A stretch of 64,000 nucleotides of DNA from Betaproteobacteria bacterium Ga0077526 (GTDB lineage: Bacteria; Pseudomonadota; Gammaproteobacteria; Burkholderiales; Ga0077523): the NCBI GenBank assembly GCA_001464765.1, contig LNDV01000039.1, forward strand, positions 56,709-120,708, read 5' to 3'. A program made the translations under genes and the position numbers. Under the pieces are notes generated by a model, which worked only from the letters and a program-made list of their open reading frames with translations, was not told where the DNA came from and made no database searches. This document shows positions 16,537 through 24,716 of the stretch, piece by piece. Position 1 is the first letter of the stretch. Each line of letters begins with the position of its first letter.

Positions 16537-16995
16537 ATGACCGGTGCCGAGGTCCTGTCCCAGGCCATCCGCGGCCACCCCTGGCTGTACCCGGCCGCCG
16601 AGACAGTCCACCTCTGGGGGATGATGCTGGTTGCCGGCTCCGCCGTCCTGTTTGATCTGCGGGTGCTCGGCATCTCCCGCGCCGTGACGGTGGCAGGCGC
16701 TGCCCGACTTCTCCTGCCATGGTCCCTGGCCGGCCTGCTGCTGGTCGTCCCGGCAGGGATGACCTTGTTCGCGGCCGACCCGTTCGCGATCCTCGGAAAC
16801 CCGGCTTTCCGACTGAAGATGCTCCTGCTGTGCGTCGTCGCCGCCAATGCGGTGGCGTTCCACCTCGGGCCCTCGTCCGCCGCCCTCCGGGCGGAAACCG
16901 CGGCCGTCCCGGCCGTCGCCCGCCTGCAGGCGGGCATGTCGCTGCTGCTCTGGCTGGCGATCATCGCCTGCGGCAGGATGATCGCGTATGCCTGA
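16537..16995 (+). CDS. Small membrane protein, DUF6644-like
   Basis: 152 residues with about four hydrophobic segments (roughly 28-45, 62-82, 91-108, 130-150) and short charged loops; the N-terminal block PWLYPAAETVHLWGMM has a conserved-looking His. This resembles the DUF6644/DUF2214-type integral membrane families, in which buried His residues hint at haem or metal binding. It is probably cotranscribed with the DUF6152-like gene 4 bp upstream. No function can be assigned. Confidence 0.7.
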   Translation: MTGAEVLSQAIRGHPWLYPAAETVHLWGMMLVAGSAVLFDLRVLGISRAVTVAGAARLLLPWSLAGLLLVVPAGMTLFAADPFAILGNPAFRLKMLLLCVVAANAVAFHLGPSSAALRAETAAVPAVARLQAGMSLLLWLAIIACGRMIAYA

Positions 16996-17024
16996 TTGCC
17001 AGGCTTCCGTTGTGTACCGCCGGC

Positions 17025-17030
17025 TATAAT
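17025..17030 (+). promoter_or_regulatory. Candidate sigma-70 -10 box for moaA
   Basis: A perfect TATAAT lies 50 nt before the moaA ATG. No good -35 hexamer sits at 16-18 bp, so the promoter may be weak or activator-dependent. Confidence 0.45.
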
Positions 17031-17079
17031 GCCTGCCCTGACCTGAACCGTCGTCCCAGTCCCTGGCTCACCGCACACC

Positions 17080-18099
17080 ATGACCGACACCAATCCCACG
17101 CTGGTCGACACCCGCAACCGCCCTCTGCGCGACCTGCGCGTGTCGGTGACCGACCGCTGCAATTTCCGCTGCACGTACTGCATGCCGAAGGAGGTCTTCG
17201 GCAAGGACTTCCAGTTCCTCGAACGCGAACAGCTGCTGTCCTTCGGCGAGATCCATCGCCTCGTGCGCATCTTCAAGGGCCACGGCATCGAAAAGGTCCG
17301 CATCACCGGCGGCGAGCCACTGGTACGGCGCAAGATCGAGCGTCTCATCGAGATGCTGGCCTACCACGAGGACCTCGACCTCACGCTCACCACCAACGGC
17401 TCGCTGCTCAAGCAGAAGGCCGCGGACCTCAAGGCCGCCGGCCTCAAGCGTGTCACCGTGAGCCTGGACGCCCTCGACAACGAGACCTTCATGCGGATGA
17501 ATGACGTGGACTTCCCCGTCGAGAAAGTGCTGGAGGGCATCGAGGAAGCCGACCGCGTGGGTCTTGCGCCAGTCAAGGTAAACATGGTCGTGAAACGCGG
17601 CGTCAACGACCACAACGTGGTCGAGATGGCCCGGTTCTTCAAGGGCAGCGGCCACATCCTGCGCTTCATCGAGTTCATGGACGTCGGCAGCACCAACGGC
17701 TGGACCATGCAGCACGTGGTCCCTTCGAAGGAACTCGCCGCACACATCAATGCCGAGTTTCCGATCGAGCCCGTCGACGCCAATTACCGCGGCGAAGTCG
17801 CCGAACGCTGGCGCTACCTGGACGGCAGCGGCGAGGTGGGCTTCATCTCCTCGGTGACCCAGGCCTTCTGCAAGGACTGCACGCGGGCGCGACTGTCCGC
17901 CGAAGGGCAGCTCTTCACCTGCCTGTTCGCGACGCAAGGCACCGACCTGCGCGGCCTGCTCCGCGCCGAGGCGTCGGACGAAGAAGTGTCGGAAGCCATC
18001 GCCCGCGTGTGGCGCGTCCGCGCGGACCGCTACTCCGAGATCCGCACCGCCGAGACCGCCAAACTGCGCAAGGTCGAAATGTCCTACATCGGCGGGTAA
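17080..18099 (+). CDS. moaA: GTP 3',8-cyclase MoaA
   Basis: Radical SAM enzyme starting molybdenum cofactor synthesis by rearranging GTP to 3',8-cyclo-7,8-dihydro-GTP. 339 residues: radical SAM cluster CNFRCTYC (Cys27, 31, 34), ITGGEPL block, and the C-terminal second cluster (CKDCTRARLSAEGQLFTC, near 264-281). The protein ends in Gly-Gly, needed in MoaA for activity. Next in line is moeA, but moaC, moaB/mog and mobA are not in the window. Confidence 0.97.
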   Translation: MTDTNPTLVDTRNRPLRDLRVSVTDRCNFRCTYCMPKEVFGKDFQFLEREQLLSFGEIHRLVRIFKGHGIEKVRITGGEPLVRRKIERLIEMLAYHEDLDLTLTTNGSLLKQKAADLKAAGLKRVTVSLDALDNETFMRMNDVDFPVEKVLEGIEEADRVGLAPVKVNMVVKRGVNDHNVVEMARFFKGSGHILRFIEFMDVGSTNGWTMQHVVPSKELAAHINAEFPIEPVDANYRGEVAERWRYLDGSGEVGFISSVTQAFCKDCTRARLSAEGQLFTCLFATQGTDLRGLLRAEASDEEVSEAIARVWRVRADRYSEIRTAETAKLRKVEMSYIGG

Positions 18100-18107
18100 C
18101 GTTCTAT

Positions 18108-18128
18108 GCGACGGGCCAGGCCCGTCGC
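18108..18128. other. Hairpin after moaA
   Basis: GCGACGGGCC (18108-18117) and GGCCCGTCGC (18119-18128) form a perfect 10-bp inverted repeat around one base. It starts 9 nt after the moaA stop and lacks a following T-run, so termination is uncertain. Confidence 0.5.
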
Positions 18129-18141
18129 CGATATCCCACCC

Positions 18142-18173
18142 CTTCACGCCTTCACAACTTCACGGCTTCACTC
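18142..18173. repeat. Four-unit octamer repeat (GTGAAGNN family, read on minus)
   Basis: CTTCACGC, CTTCACAA, CTTCACGG and CTTCACTC follow one another in an exact 8-bp period starting at 18142; a degenerate fifth unit follows. Read in reverse the core is GTGAAG, the same core as the nine-unit array at 63845-63916. It occupies the moaA-moeA spacer and ends 21 bp before the moeA ATG. Confidence 0.75.
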
Positions 18174-18194
18174 TTCCACAGCCTCACCCAACCC

Positions 18195-19463
18195 ATGACG
18201 CCGCCTTCCCTCCGCGACCTCCCCCTCGCCGACGACTACGACCCGAATTCCATGCCGGTCGACAAGGCGCGCGCCCACATCCGCGCCTTCCTCACGCCGG
18301 TGACGACGGTGGAACGGGTGCACATCCGCGACGCTCTGGGTCGTGTGCTTGCCGAGGACGTCGTCTCGACGATGAACGTGCCTTCGCACGACAACTCGGG
18401 CATGGACGGGTATGCGGTGCGCCACGCCGATCTCGCAGCGGATGCCGACGTGACATTGCAGGTGATCGGTACCTCGTTCGCGGGCGCGCCCTATCAGGGC
18501 TCGGTCTCGCCGGGGCAAGCCGTGCGGATCATGACCGGTGGGACGGTGCCGAAGGAGTGCGACGCGGTCATCATGCAGGAGCGGGCGAAGGCGGCCGACG
18601 GCAAGGTGACCCTGGGACTCGGCGCGAAGAAGGGCCAGAACATCCGCAGGGCCGGCGAGGACCTGGCGGTGGGGCAGATCGTGTTCCACAAGGGACAGCC
18701 GGTGCGCGCGGCCGAACTGGGCATGCTGGCCTCGCTCGGCATCATCGAAGTGTCGGTGCTGCGCCGCCTGCGCGTGGCGTTCTTCTCCACCGGGGACGAA
18801 CTGGTGAGTCTCGGCGGCACGCTGGGCGCCGGGCAGATCTACGACTCGAACCGCTACACGATCTTCGGCATGCTCAGCCGTCTGGGCTTCGAGGTGCTGG
18901 ACATGGGCGTGATCCGCGATACGCCCGAAGCCGTGGAACAGGCATTCGAGGCTGCGTCGAAAGTCGCGGATGTCGTGATCACCAGCGGCGGCGTGAGCGT
19001 CGGCGACGCCGACTACGTGAAGCAGATGCTCGACCGGCTGGGAGACGTGCTGTTCTGGAAGATCGCCATGAAGCCCGGCCGGCCGCTCGCGTTCGGGAAG
19101 ATCGGCAACGCACACTTCTTCGGCCTGCCCGGCAATCCGGTCGCGGTGATGGTGACCTTCTACCAGTTCGTCCGGGACGCGCTGATGGTCCTCTCGGGCC
19201 GCACGAATCTCGAACCCGTGGCCACCTTCAAGGCGCGCCTCACGGCTCCCGTCAAGAAGGCGCCGGGTCGCACGGAATTCCAGCGCGGCATCCTGACGCG
19301 CGACGACAGCGGCGAATGGACCGTCCGGACCACCGGCGACCAGGGCTCCGGCATTCTCTCCTCCATGAGCCTCGCCAACTGCTTCGTGGTGCTGCCCACG
19401 GACCAGGGCAACACGGAACCGGGCGCCATGGTCGACGTGCAGGTGTTCGAAGGAGTGATCTGA
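18195..19463 (+). CDS. moeA: Molybdopterin molybdotransferase MoeA
   Basis: Inserts molybdate into adenylated molybdopterin. 422 residues; the ATG at 18195 is chosen because MoeA similarity begins here (PVDKARAHIRAFL). Typical blocks are DNSGMDGYAVR, VRIMTGGTVPKECDAV, FFSTGDELVSLG, ITSGGVSVGDADYVK and AMKPGRPLAFG, followed by GLPGNPVAVMVTF. It is 95 bp downstream of moaA across the hairpin and octamer repeats. Confidence 0.96.
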   Translation: MTPPSLRDLPLADDYDPNSMPVDKARAHIRAFLTPVTTVERVHIRDALGRVLAEDVVSTMNVPSHDNSGMDGYAVRHADLAADADVTLQVIGTSFAGAPYQGSVSPGQAVRIMTGGTVPKECDAVIMQERAKAADGKVTLGLGAKKGQNIRRAGEDLAVGQIVFHKGQPVRAAELGMLASLGIIEVSVLRRLRVAFFSTGDELVSLGGTLGAGQIYDSNRYTIFGMLSRLGFEVLDMGVIRDTPEAVEQAFEAASKVADVVITSGGVSVGDADYVKQMLDRLGDVLFWKIAMKPGRPLAFGKIGNAHFFGLPGNPVAVMVTFYQFVRDALMVLSGRTNLEPVATFKARLTAPVKKAPGRTEFQRGILTRDDSGEWTVRTTGDQGSGILSSMSLANCFVVLPTDQGNTEPGAMVDVQVFEGVI

Positions 19464-19518
19464 CCCGCACGGCATGAACGGGTAGACTTTCTCCCACTGC
19501 AACGAGGAGAACGCCGTC

Positions 19519-20688
19519 ATGCCAAGACACGAGTGGGGCCCGCTCGCCGGCCGGTTCGCCGCGCCCCGACCCCAACGCCGCCTGCTTGCCCTCGACGGCG
19601 GCGGCATCCGCGGGATCATCACCCTGGAAATCCTCACGGAACTGGAAAGCCGCCTTGCGGCCCGCTCCGCGGACCCCGCCGCCTTCCGCCTGTGCGATTT
19701 CTTCGACTACGTCGCGGGCACCAGCACGGGCGCCATCATCGCGGCCGGCATCGCGCGGGGCCTCACCTGCCGGGAGATGCTGGACATCTACCTGAAGCAG
19801 GGCGATCAGATCTTCGACAAGGCCTTCATCCTTAACCGGGTGCGCAACTTCTACAAGGCCGAGCCGGTCGCGGAGATCCTGAAGCAGCGCCTTGATGCCG
19901 GCTCGACCCTGGAGCCGGCCCATCTGAAGAACCTGCTGCTCGTCATCACGCAGAACATCACGACGGATTCGCCCTGGCCCATCAGCAGCAATCCGATGGC
20001 GAAGTACAACGATCTCGACCGTCCGGACTGCAATCTCAAAATGCCCCTGTGGCAGATCGTGCGCGCGTCGACCGCAGCGCCCGTGTACTTCCCGCCCGAA
20101 GTCATCCAGTGGGACGCCCGGGACCCCGAGAAGGCGTTCGTGTTCGTGGACGGCGGGATGACGCCCTACAACAATCCGGCGTTCGTCCTGTACCGCATGG
20201 CCACCTCACCCGAGTACCGACTGGGCTGGGAGACCGGTGAGGACAAACTGCTCGTGGTCTCGGTGGGGACCGGCGCCGCGCCGTCGGGCGGCCCCGGCGC
20301 GAACGACGCGCACCGCAACCTGTTCTCCAACATCGCCGCCATCCCCGGCGGGCTGATGTACGCGATGCTGAACGATCAGGACATCAACTGCCGCACGGTG
20401 GGCCGCTGCACGTACGGCGCGCCGATCGACCGCGAAGTCGGCGACATGATTCCCCGTGACACTTCGGGAGCGCTGGTGCCCCTGTCGCAGAACCTCGGTC
20501 GGGCATTTCTGTACGCCCGGTACAACGCAGAGCTCTCCAAGGAAGGTCTCGCGGCGATGGGTCTGCGAGACATCCGGCCGAAGGACGTGCAGCAGCTGGA
20601 CTCGGTGGAACACGTGGACAAGCTCTCGCTCATCGGCAAGGCGGTGGCGAAGAATGTGTCGCTCGACCATCTTGGCGGATTCGTCTGA
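19519..20688 (+). CDS. Patatin-like phospholipase
   Basis: 389-residue acyl hydrolase of the patatin family. The oxyanion loop DGGGIRG is at 26-32, the nucleophile Ser69 in GTSTG, and the second dyad residue Asp about 212 in VDGGM. No signal peptide is seen, so a cytoplasmic place is likely. GAGGAG precedes the ATG. CBASS CapV effectors belong to the same broad family, but no nucleotide cyclase or other defence gene is adjacent, so a general lipid hydrolase is the safer call. It converges on the ankyrin gene. Confidence 0.88.
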   Translation: MPRHEWGPLAGRFAAPRPQRRLLALDGGGIRGIITLEILTELESRLAARSADPAAFRLCDFFDYVAGTSTGAIIAAGIARGLTCREMLDIYLKQGDQIFDKAFILNRVRNFYKAEPVAEILKQRLDAGSTLEPAHLKNLLLVITQNITTDSPWPISSNPMAKYNDLDRPDCNLKMPLWQIVRASTAAPVYFPPEVIQWDARDPEKAFVFVDGGMTPYNNPAFVLYRMATSPEYRLGWETGEDKLLVVSVGTGAAPSGGPGANDAHRNLFSNIAAIPGGLMYAMLNDQDINCRTVGRCTYGAPIDREVGDMIPRDTSGALVPLSQNLGRAFLYARYNAELSKEGLAAMGLRDIRPKDVQQLDSVEHVDKLSLIGKAVAKNVSLDHLGGFV

Positions 20689-20700
20689 CGGCGCTTCCGT

Positions 20701-20741
20701 CGCTGCGGGGGATGGACGCTAGTCGCCCTTTCCCCGCAGCG
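20701..20741. terminator. Inverted repeat between convergent genes
   Basis: CGCTGCGGGG (20701-20710) and CCCCGCAGCG (20732-20741) form a perfect 10-bp stem with a 21-nt loop in the gap between the patatin and ankyrin genes, a plausible bidirectional terminator. No strong T-run follows. Confidence 0.4.
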
Positions 20742-21942
20742 CTTCCATCCAGCGAACAAGGTCCTTCCTGCCGAGTCGGGCCGCCCGTGCCAGCGCAGAT
20801 TCGCCGCGGCGATTCTGGATGGCGGGATCGGCACCGGCCAGCATGAGCATCGTCACCGCCTCGGCCGACCCCTGCGCGACAGCAAGGAGCAGCGGCGTCT
20901 CGCCGGACTCGCTCTCGGCTTCGATGTCTCCGCCCCGGCGGGTAAGCAGATCGAGCGCTTCCAGCGGTTCCGTCGCAAAACCGGGCTGCGCCACGGCTCT
21001 CACGGCCCAGTGCAGCGAGGTCTGACCGTCCGCTGCCGGCCGGTTAGGATCGCTGCCGCCGGCGAGCAGCGCCGCTACCGTTTCCGGATACACGCGTGGA
21101 CCCGACAGCGCGCACATCAGCAGCGTCACACCCCGCTTCGTGGAACGCAGGTTGGGATCGAGCCCATCGCGCAGCAGTCGCTCCACCCGCTGCCACTGCG
21201 CGCTGCGAACGGCCGTGATGACGGCGCTGCGGCCACAATCCAGTCCTGGTGAATCCGGTGTGGAAAGCGCAGCCGGCTTCGCGGCGTCCCCGCGAAAACG
21301 GAGGAGGACGGAATCCCGGAGGAGCACGCTCCACGCGGCATCGGTGCCGCTCACCACGACGGCGCGGAAAACGTGAAGGACGATGGACGCGATCGGCGTC
21401 CGGTCGACGGGTTCGCCGTCGAGCGCGAACACGGCCCAAACGGGCTGTGATCCGGCACGACCGGCGGGATGCTGGCGCCCCGCCATCAGGACTGGCAGCT
21501 TGCCGAAGCGGGATTCCTCGAGATCGCGGTAGGCCGCGATGCGGTCGGGGCCCAGCACCGTCCCCCACTGTTCCAGGAGCGCAGCGCTGAGCCCATCGAA
21601 GGTTTCGGGCGGAACGGCCTGCGTCTGCAGGGACAGCGGCGTCGTAGCCATTGCCATCGAGGCAGGTGCCGCGACGAGTCGCACGCCCGCGGGATCGGTG
21701 GCGGGCACCGTACCCGCGCGTTCCGCGACGAGGGAGGCCGGGCCCAGCCCGGGGGTCGCAAGAATGAGAAACGGCTCGCGGCGCAAAGTGACCACGCCGT
21801 CGACCGGAAGCACTGCCTCGCCGCCCTGCAGGATTGTGACGGGCGGAACCTCCGCCGCGACGACATGCCCCACCCACGCGACGGCGACAGTCGCGATGAG
21901 GCGTCGCAGTGCGTCAGCGGCCCGGCGTGCCCTGCGAAGCAT
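20719..21942 (-). CDS. Exported ankyrin-repeat protein
   Basis: 407 residues. An N-terminal hydrophobic signal (about 14-29, ending VVAAE) suggests export. The C-terminal 170 residues contain about four ankyrin repeats (LLRDGLDPNLRS, ALLAGGSDPNRP with GQTSLHWAVR, GGDIEAESESGETPLLLA, LAGADPAIQNRRGESALARAARLG). The middle (30-230) is unassigned. Its start overlaps the cytochrome gene's 3' end by 29 bp, so it is probably the third gene of a soxC-cytochrome-ankyrin transcript. Ankyrin proteins usually bind protein partners; none can be named. Confidence 0.82.
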   Translation of the reverse strand: MLRRARRAADALRRLIATVAVAWVGHVVAAEVPPVTILQGGEAVLPVDGVVTLRREPFLILATPGLGPASLVAERAGTVPATDPAGVRLVAAPASMAMATTPLSLQTQAVPPETFDGLSAALLEQWGTVLGPDRIAAYRDLEESRFGKLPVLMAGRQHPAGRAGSQPVWAVFALDGEPVDRTPIASIVLHVFRAVVVSGTDAAWSVLLRDSVLLRFRGDAAKPAALSTPDSPGLDCGRSAVITAVRSAQWQRVERLLRDGLDPNLRSTKRGVTLLMCALSGPRVYPETVAALLAGGSDPNRPAADGQTSLHWAVRAVAQPGFATEPLEALDLLTRRGGDIEAESESGETPLLLAVAQGSAEAVTMLMLAGADPAIQNRRGESALARAARLGRKDLVRWMEALRGKGD

Positions 21943-22453
21943 CGACGAAGCCCTCGCGATTGGGCATGCGCACCTTCGGCAGGGATTGCGCGTCGAGCAC
22001 GAAGTCCTTGCCGATGATCGCGTTCAGCCAGAGCACGTAAGCGGTGACGCCGTAGACCTCCTTGTCGGTGAGACTCATCGGCCGGTCGTAGGGCATGGTA
22101 CGGCGGGTGTAGTCGAACAGCGTGCTCGCGTGGGGCCAGAAGCTGCCCACGGTTTTCACGGGCGCCTTCGTCCCCAGAGAGCCGATGCCGCCCACCAGCG
22201 CCGGGCCCGGCTTGCCCTGCCCGCGCAGGCCGTGGCAGCGCGCGCAATGGGTGACATAGGCATCGACACCGTCGATCGCAGTGGCCTGACCGGGTGGGAG
22301 TCCGCGACCATCGGGAAAGACGCTGATCGCGAGCGGTGCCAGGTCCGCTTCGGACACGGGAACTCCCAATCCCGGGCCTGCTGCGCGGGACGGTGCGCTC
22401 GTCAATGCAGCGAGTACCGCAGCAACCGCGAGCACCGCGTTACGCATAAACAT
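21914..22453 (-). CDS. Monohaem c-type cytochrome partnered with SoxC
   Basis: 179-residue periplasmic cytochrome. Signal peptide 1-24 ends PSRAA; haem site CARCH at 70-74; the likely Met ligand is in RRTMPYDRPM (about 120). Class I domain with GKPGPALVG. Its start (ATG at 22453, or 22447) lies inside the last codons of soxC, so translation is coupled. Established: Mo sulfite dehydrogenases hand electrons to such a cytochrome (SoxD or SorB). It has one haem and is much shorter than the dihaem Paracoccus SoxD, so I withhold the soxD symbol. Confidence 0.88.
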   Translation of the reverse strand: MFMRNAVLAVAAVLAALTSAPSRAAGPGLGVPVSEADLAPLAISVFPDGRGLPPGQATAIDGVDAYVTHCARCHGLRGQGKPGPALVGGIGSLGTKAPVKTVGSFWPHASTLFDYTRRTMPYDRPMSLTDKEVYGVTAYVLWLNAIIGKDFVLDAQSLPKVRMPNREGFVDASQGTPGR

Positions 22454-23789
22454 TGCGCAGCCTCCCTTCGGCATCCACGGCCCAGTGCTGGATCGCGTTG
22501 TAGTGGTAGCGCTGCGTCGCACCGTACCGGGCAAGCCAGGTGGCACGGTCCGGCTGAACTGCGCCGGTTTCATCGGTGGCGCGACTCGCCAGCGAGGTCG
22601 GCTTGCCATCCCATCGCCACGGAATGCGGAATCGCACGACGCCGTGCCTGGGTGGCGTGCCCTGCAACTCGGCCTCGGCCCACGTGGCACCGCCGTCCGC
22701 GGAGACTTCCACTCTCGTGATCCGGCCCGCACCGGTCCACGCGAGCCCGGAGACGTCGTAGTAGCCAGACCCCTGGAGATCCCAGCCGGCGGACGGCTGG
22801 GTGATCACGGATTTCACGCCCATCGGGAAGGTGAACTGCAGCGCACGGCCATCGGGCAGGAGATCGGTGTAGTGCGAAGTCTCGTCCCGCGCGTGCAGGG
22901 GCACCTCGGTGAGTTCGAGGCGATGGACCCACTTGATGCTCATGTTGCCTTCGTAGCCGGGCAGCACGAGTCGCATCGGAAAGCCCTGTTCCGGGCGAAG
23001 GGGCTCACCGTTCTGATAGAACGCCACCAGCACGTCGTCGAGTGCCTTCGCCAGCGGAATGGAACGCGCCATGGTGGCGGCATCCGCGCCTTCCGCGATG
23101 ACCCACTTCGCGTCTGCGCGCACACCGGCTTCGGCAAGCAGCAGCGAAAGTGGCACGCCCGTCCATTCGGACGTGGAAATGAGGCCGTGGATATCGCCGC
23201 AGCTCACTTCCTGAACCTTGGGAAAGGTATTGCGGAAGCTGTTGCCCGAGCACTCGATGAACACCGTGCGGTTCACCATCGGGTAACGCAGCAGGGCGTC
23301 GAAATCGAAACGCAGCGGCCGCTCCACCAGGCCGTGAATGACCAGCCGATGATGATCGGGGTCGATGTCCGGCACACCGTTGTGATGGCGCTCGAAGTGC
23401 AGGCCGTTGGGCGTGAGCGTGCCCCGCAGCAGATGCAGGGGCGTGAAGGACGAGCCGTTCCCCGGGGCGACATCTCCCTCGCGCAGCGTGACGGACCGCT
23501 CGATTTCCCTCACGTGAACGGAGGGCTGTCCGTATCGGCTGAACGGACGCCCCGGTTGCTTCTGCCAGGGCTTCGCGGCGTCGGACCAGTCGGGATTTGC
23601 GGCTCGGGCCGCAACGGCGCTCAGGGCACCCGCGACAACGGCGCCTGTAAGGACGGCGCGGCGGCTCAGGAGGCCGCCACCTGCCGCGACCTCTGCCGGC
23701 GAAGCGCTGGAAAATCGGGGAGCCAACTGGGTCGGCCCGGGATCCTTGTCGTCAGCCAATTTCATCCTCGTGAACACACTGTGCGGCAC
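22440..23789 (-). CDS. soxC: SoxC-like molybdenum sulfite dehydrogenase, Tat-exported
   Basis: 449-residue molybdopterin enzyme of the sulfite oxidase family. A twin-arginine motif LSRRAVLTG (41-49) directs folded export. The molybdenum ligand is Cys180 in FIECSGN; other family blocks are HFERHHNGVPDID, SEWTGVPLSLLL, GYEGNMSIKW and the C-terminal dimerisation domain (RVEVSADGG). It oxidises sulfite, or in the Sox complex the carrier-bound sulfane sulfur; no soxXYZAB genes are nearby, so the in vivo substrate is open. It consumes the cofactor built by the neighbouring moa/moe genes. A second ATG at codon 9 is possible. Confidence 0.9.
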   Translation of the reverse strand: MPHSVFTRMKLADDKDPGPTQLAPRFSSASPAEVAAGGGLLSRRAVLTGAVVAGALSAVAARAANPDWSDAAKPWQKQPGRPFSRYGQPSVHVREIERSVTLREGDVAPGNGSSFTPLHLLRGTLTPNGLHFERHHNGVPDIDPDHHRLVIHGLVERPLRFDFDALLRYPMVNRTVFIECSGNSFRNTFPKVQEVSCGDIHGLISTSEWTGVPLSLLLAEAGVRADAKWVIAEGADAATMARSIPLAKALDDVLVAFYQNGEPLRPEQGFPMRLVLPGYEGNMSIKWVHRLELTEVPLHARDETSHYTDLLPDGRALQFTFPMGVKSVITQPSAGWDLQGSGYYDVSGLAWTGAGRITRVEVSADGGATWAEAELQGTPPRHGVVRFRIPWRWDGKPTSLASRATDETGAVQPDRATWLARYGATQRYHYNAIQHWAVDAEGRLRNVYA

Positions 23790-23879
23790 TCTTGCGACTG
23801 CCCGGCGCCATGCCGCGAGAATAGCCCCGCGCCCCCTGCCCTGCCAGTGTCCGGGAATCGCGACACCGGCAGCCCGCCC

Positions 23880-24716
23880 TCACGGCTCGTCGACACGCAG
23901 GAACCAGCGGCGCGTGTCGAGGCCCGCGTCCGAACTGCGGGCCGTTAACCCGCTGCTCTCTTCGGTCCGCTGCTGCGCAGCCCCGCCGATGTCGATCCAT
24001 TCGCCGAGCCTGCCCGTGACGACCGTCTCCAGTCGGGAGATCTCCTGAGCCCCGCCGGGAAGGCGTCCAGCGCGATCGCCTCGCACGGCGATCTCCAGGA
24101 TCACGCGGTCGCCGCTGACACGGGGCCGCACCTCGAATCCGGAGCCACTGCTGCGCATGGCACCCGACTGGATCACGATCGGTCCGCGATAGGTCGGGAT
24201 GGTGGCGGTACTGGCTGGTCGGGTCTGGCCGATGGCCACGAAGGCCGTCTGGCCCTCGGTGACCCGGACACTGCGGCCGGCGCGGCCGGTGCCCACGGAC
24301 TCGCTCCGGTACACCCTCACACCGACACCGCGACGTGCCGTGGTCTCCCCGGGGAGCGGCGCTTCGATGCGAGCACCATCTCCGCCGACCGTGCCACCGA
24401 TCATCAGGCCGTTCTCTCGCAGCGCGAGTTCCTCGTCCTCGGTCACCGTCACGATGAGCTGCCGGGGCTGCTTGTCGATGGTGTCGAGGATGCGACGCAG
24501 CTCTGCGAGATTGGCGGGGGACGTGCGCACGATGAGACGGTTCTGCAGCGCGCTCATCGTGCCCCCGGGTTCGAGGAACGGTCGCAGCACGGGAAGCACT
24601 TCCTCGGCGTTGCGGAAGCGCAGATCGATCACTTCGACTTTCGCCGTCTGCGCGGACGCGGCGATCGACGCGAGCGAAAGCCACGCGCCGAGCAGCAGGA
24701 TGGGCAGTGCCCTCAC
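23880..24716 (-). CDS. Secretin N-domain (NolW-like) exported protein without a secretin pore
   Basis: 278 residues. Signal peptide (ALPILLLGAWLSLASIAASAQ), then a NolW/N-type domain: VEVIDLRFRNAEEVLPVLRPFLEPGG with QNRLIVRTSPANLAELRRILDTID, as in type II/III secretin N-domains. The rest is beta-rich (GVRVYRSE, VRVTEGQTAFVAIGQ), partly like the start of secretin pore domains, but the chain is too short for a full channel. The GTG start (24716) overlaps the mtfA stop as GTGA, indicating coupling. Role unknown. Confidence 0.75.
   Translation of the reverse strand: MRALPILLLGAWLSLASIAASAQTAKVEVIDLRFRNAEEVLPVLRPFLEPGGTMSALQNRLIVRTSPANLAELRRILDTIDKQPRQLIVTVTEDEELALRENGLMIGGTVGGDGARIEAPLPGETTARRGVGVRVYRSESVGTGRAGRSVRVTEGQTAFVAIGQTRPASTATIPTYRGPIVIQSGAMRSSGSGFEVRPRVSGDRVILEIAVRGDRAGRLPGGAQEISRLETVVTGRLGEWIDIGGAAQQRTEESSGLTARSSDAGLDTRRWFLRVDEP

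Noticed and set aside
19519..20688. Patatin-like protein as a CBASS (CapV) antiviral effector
   Set aside because: The family fits broadly, but there is no CD-NTase, Cap2/Cap3 or other defence gene within reach; neighbours are moeA and an ankyrin/soxC unit.
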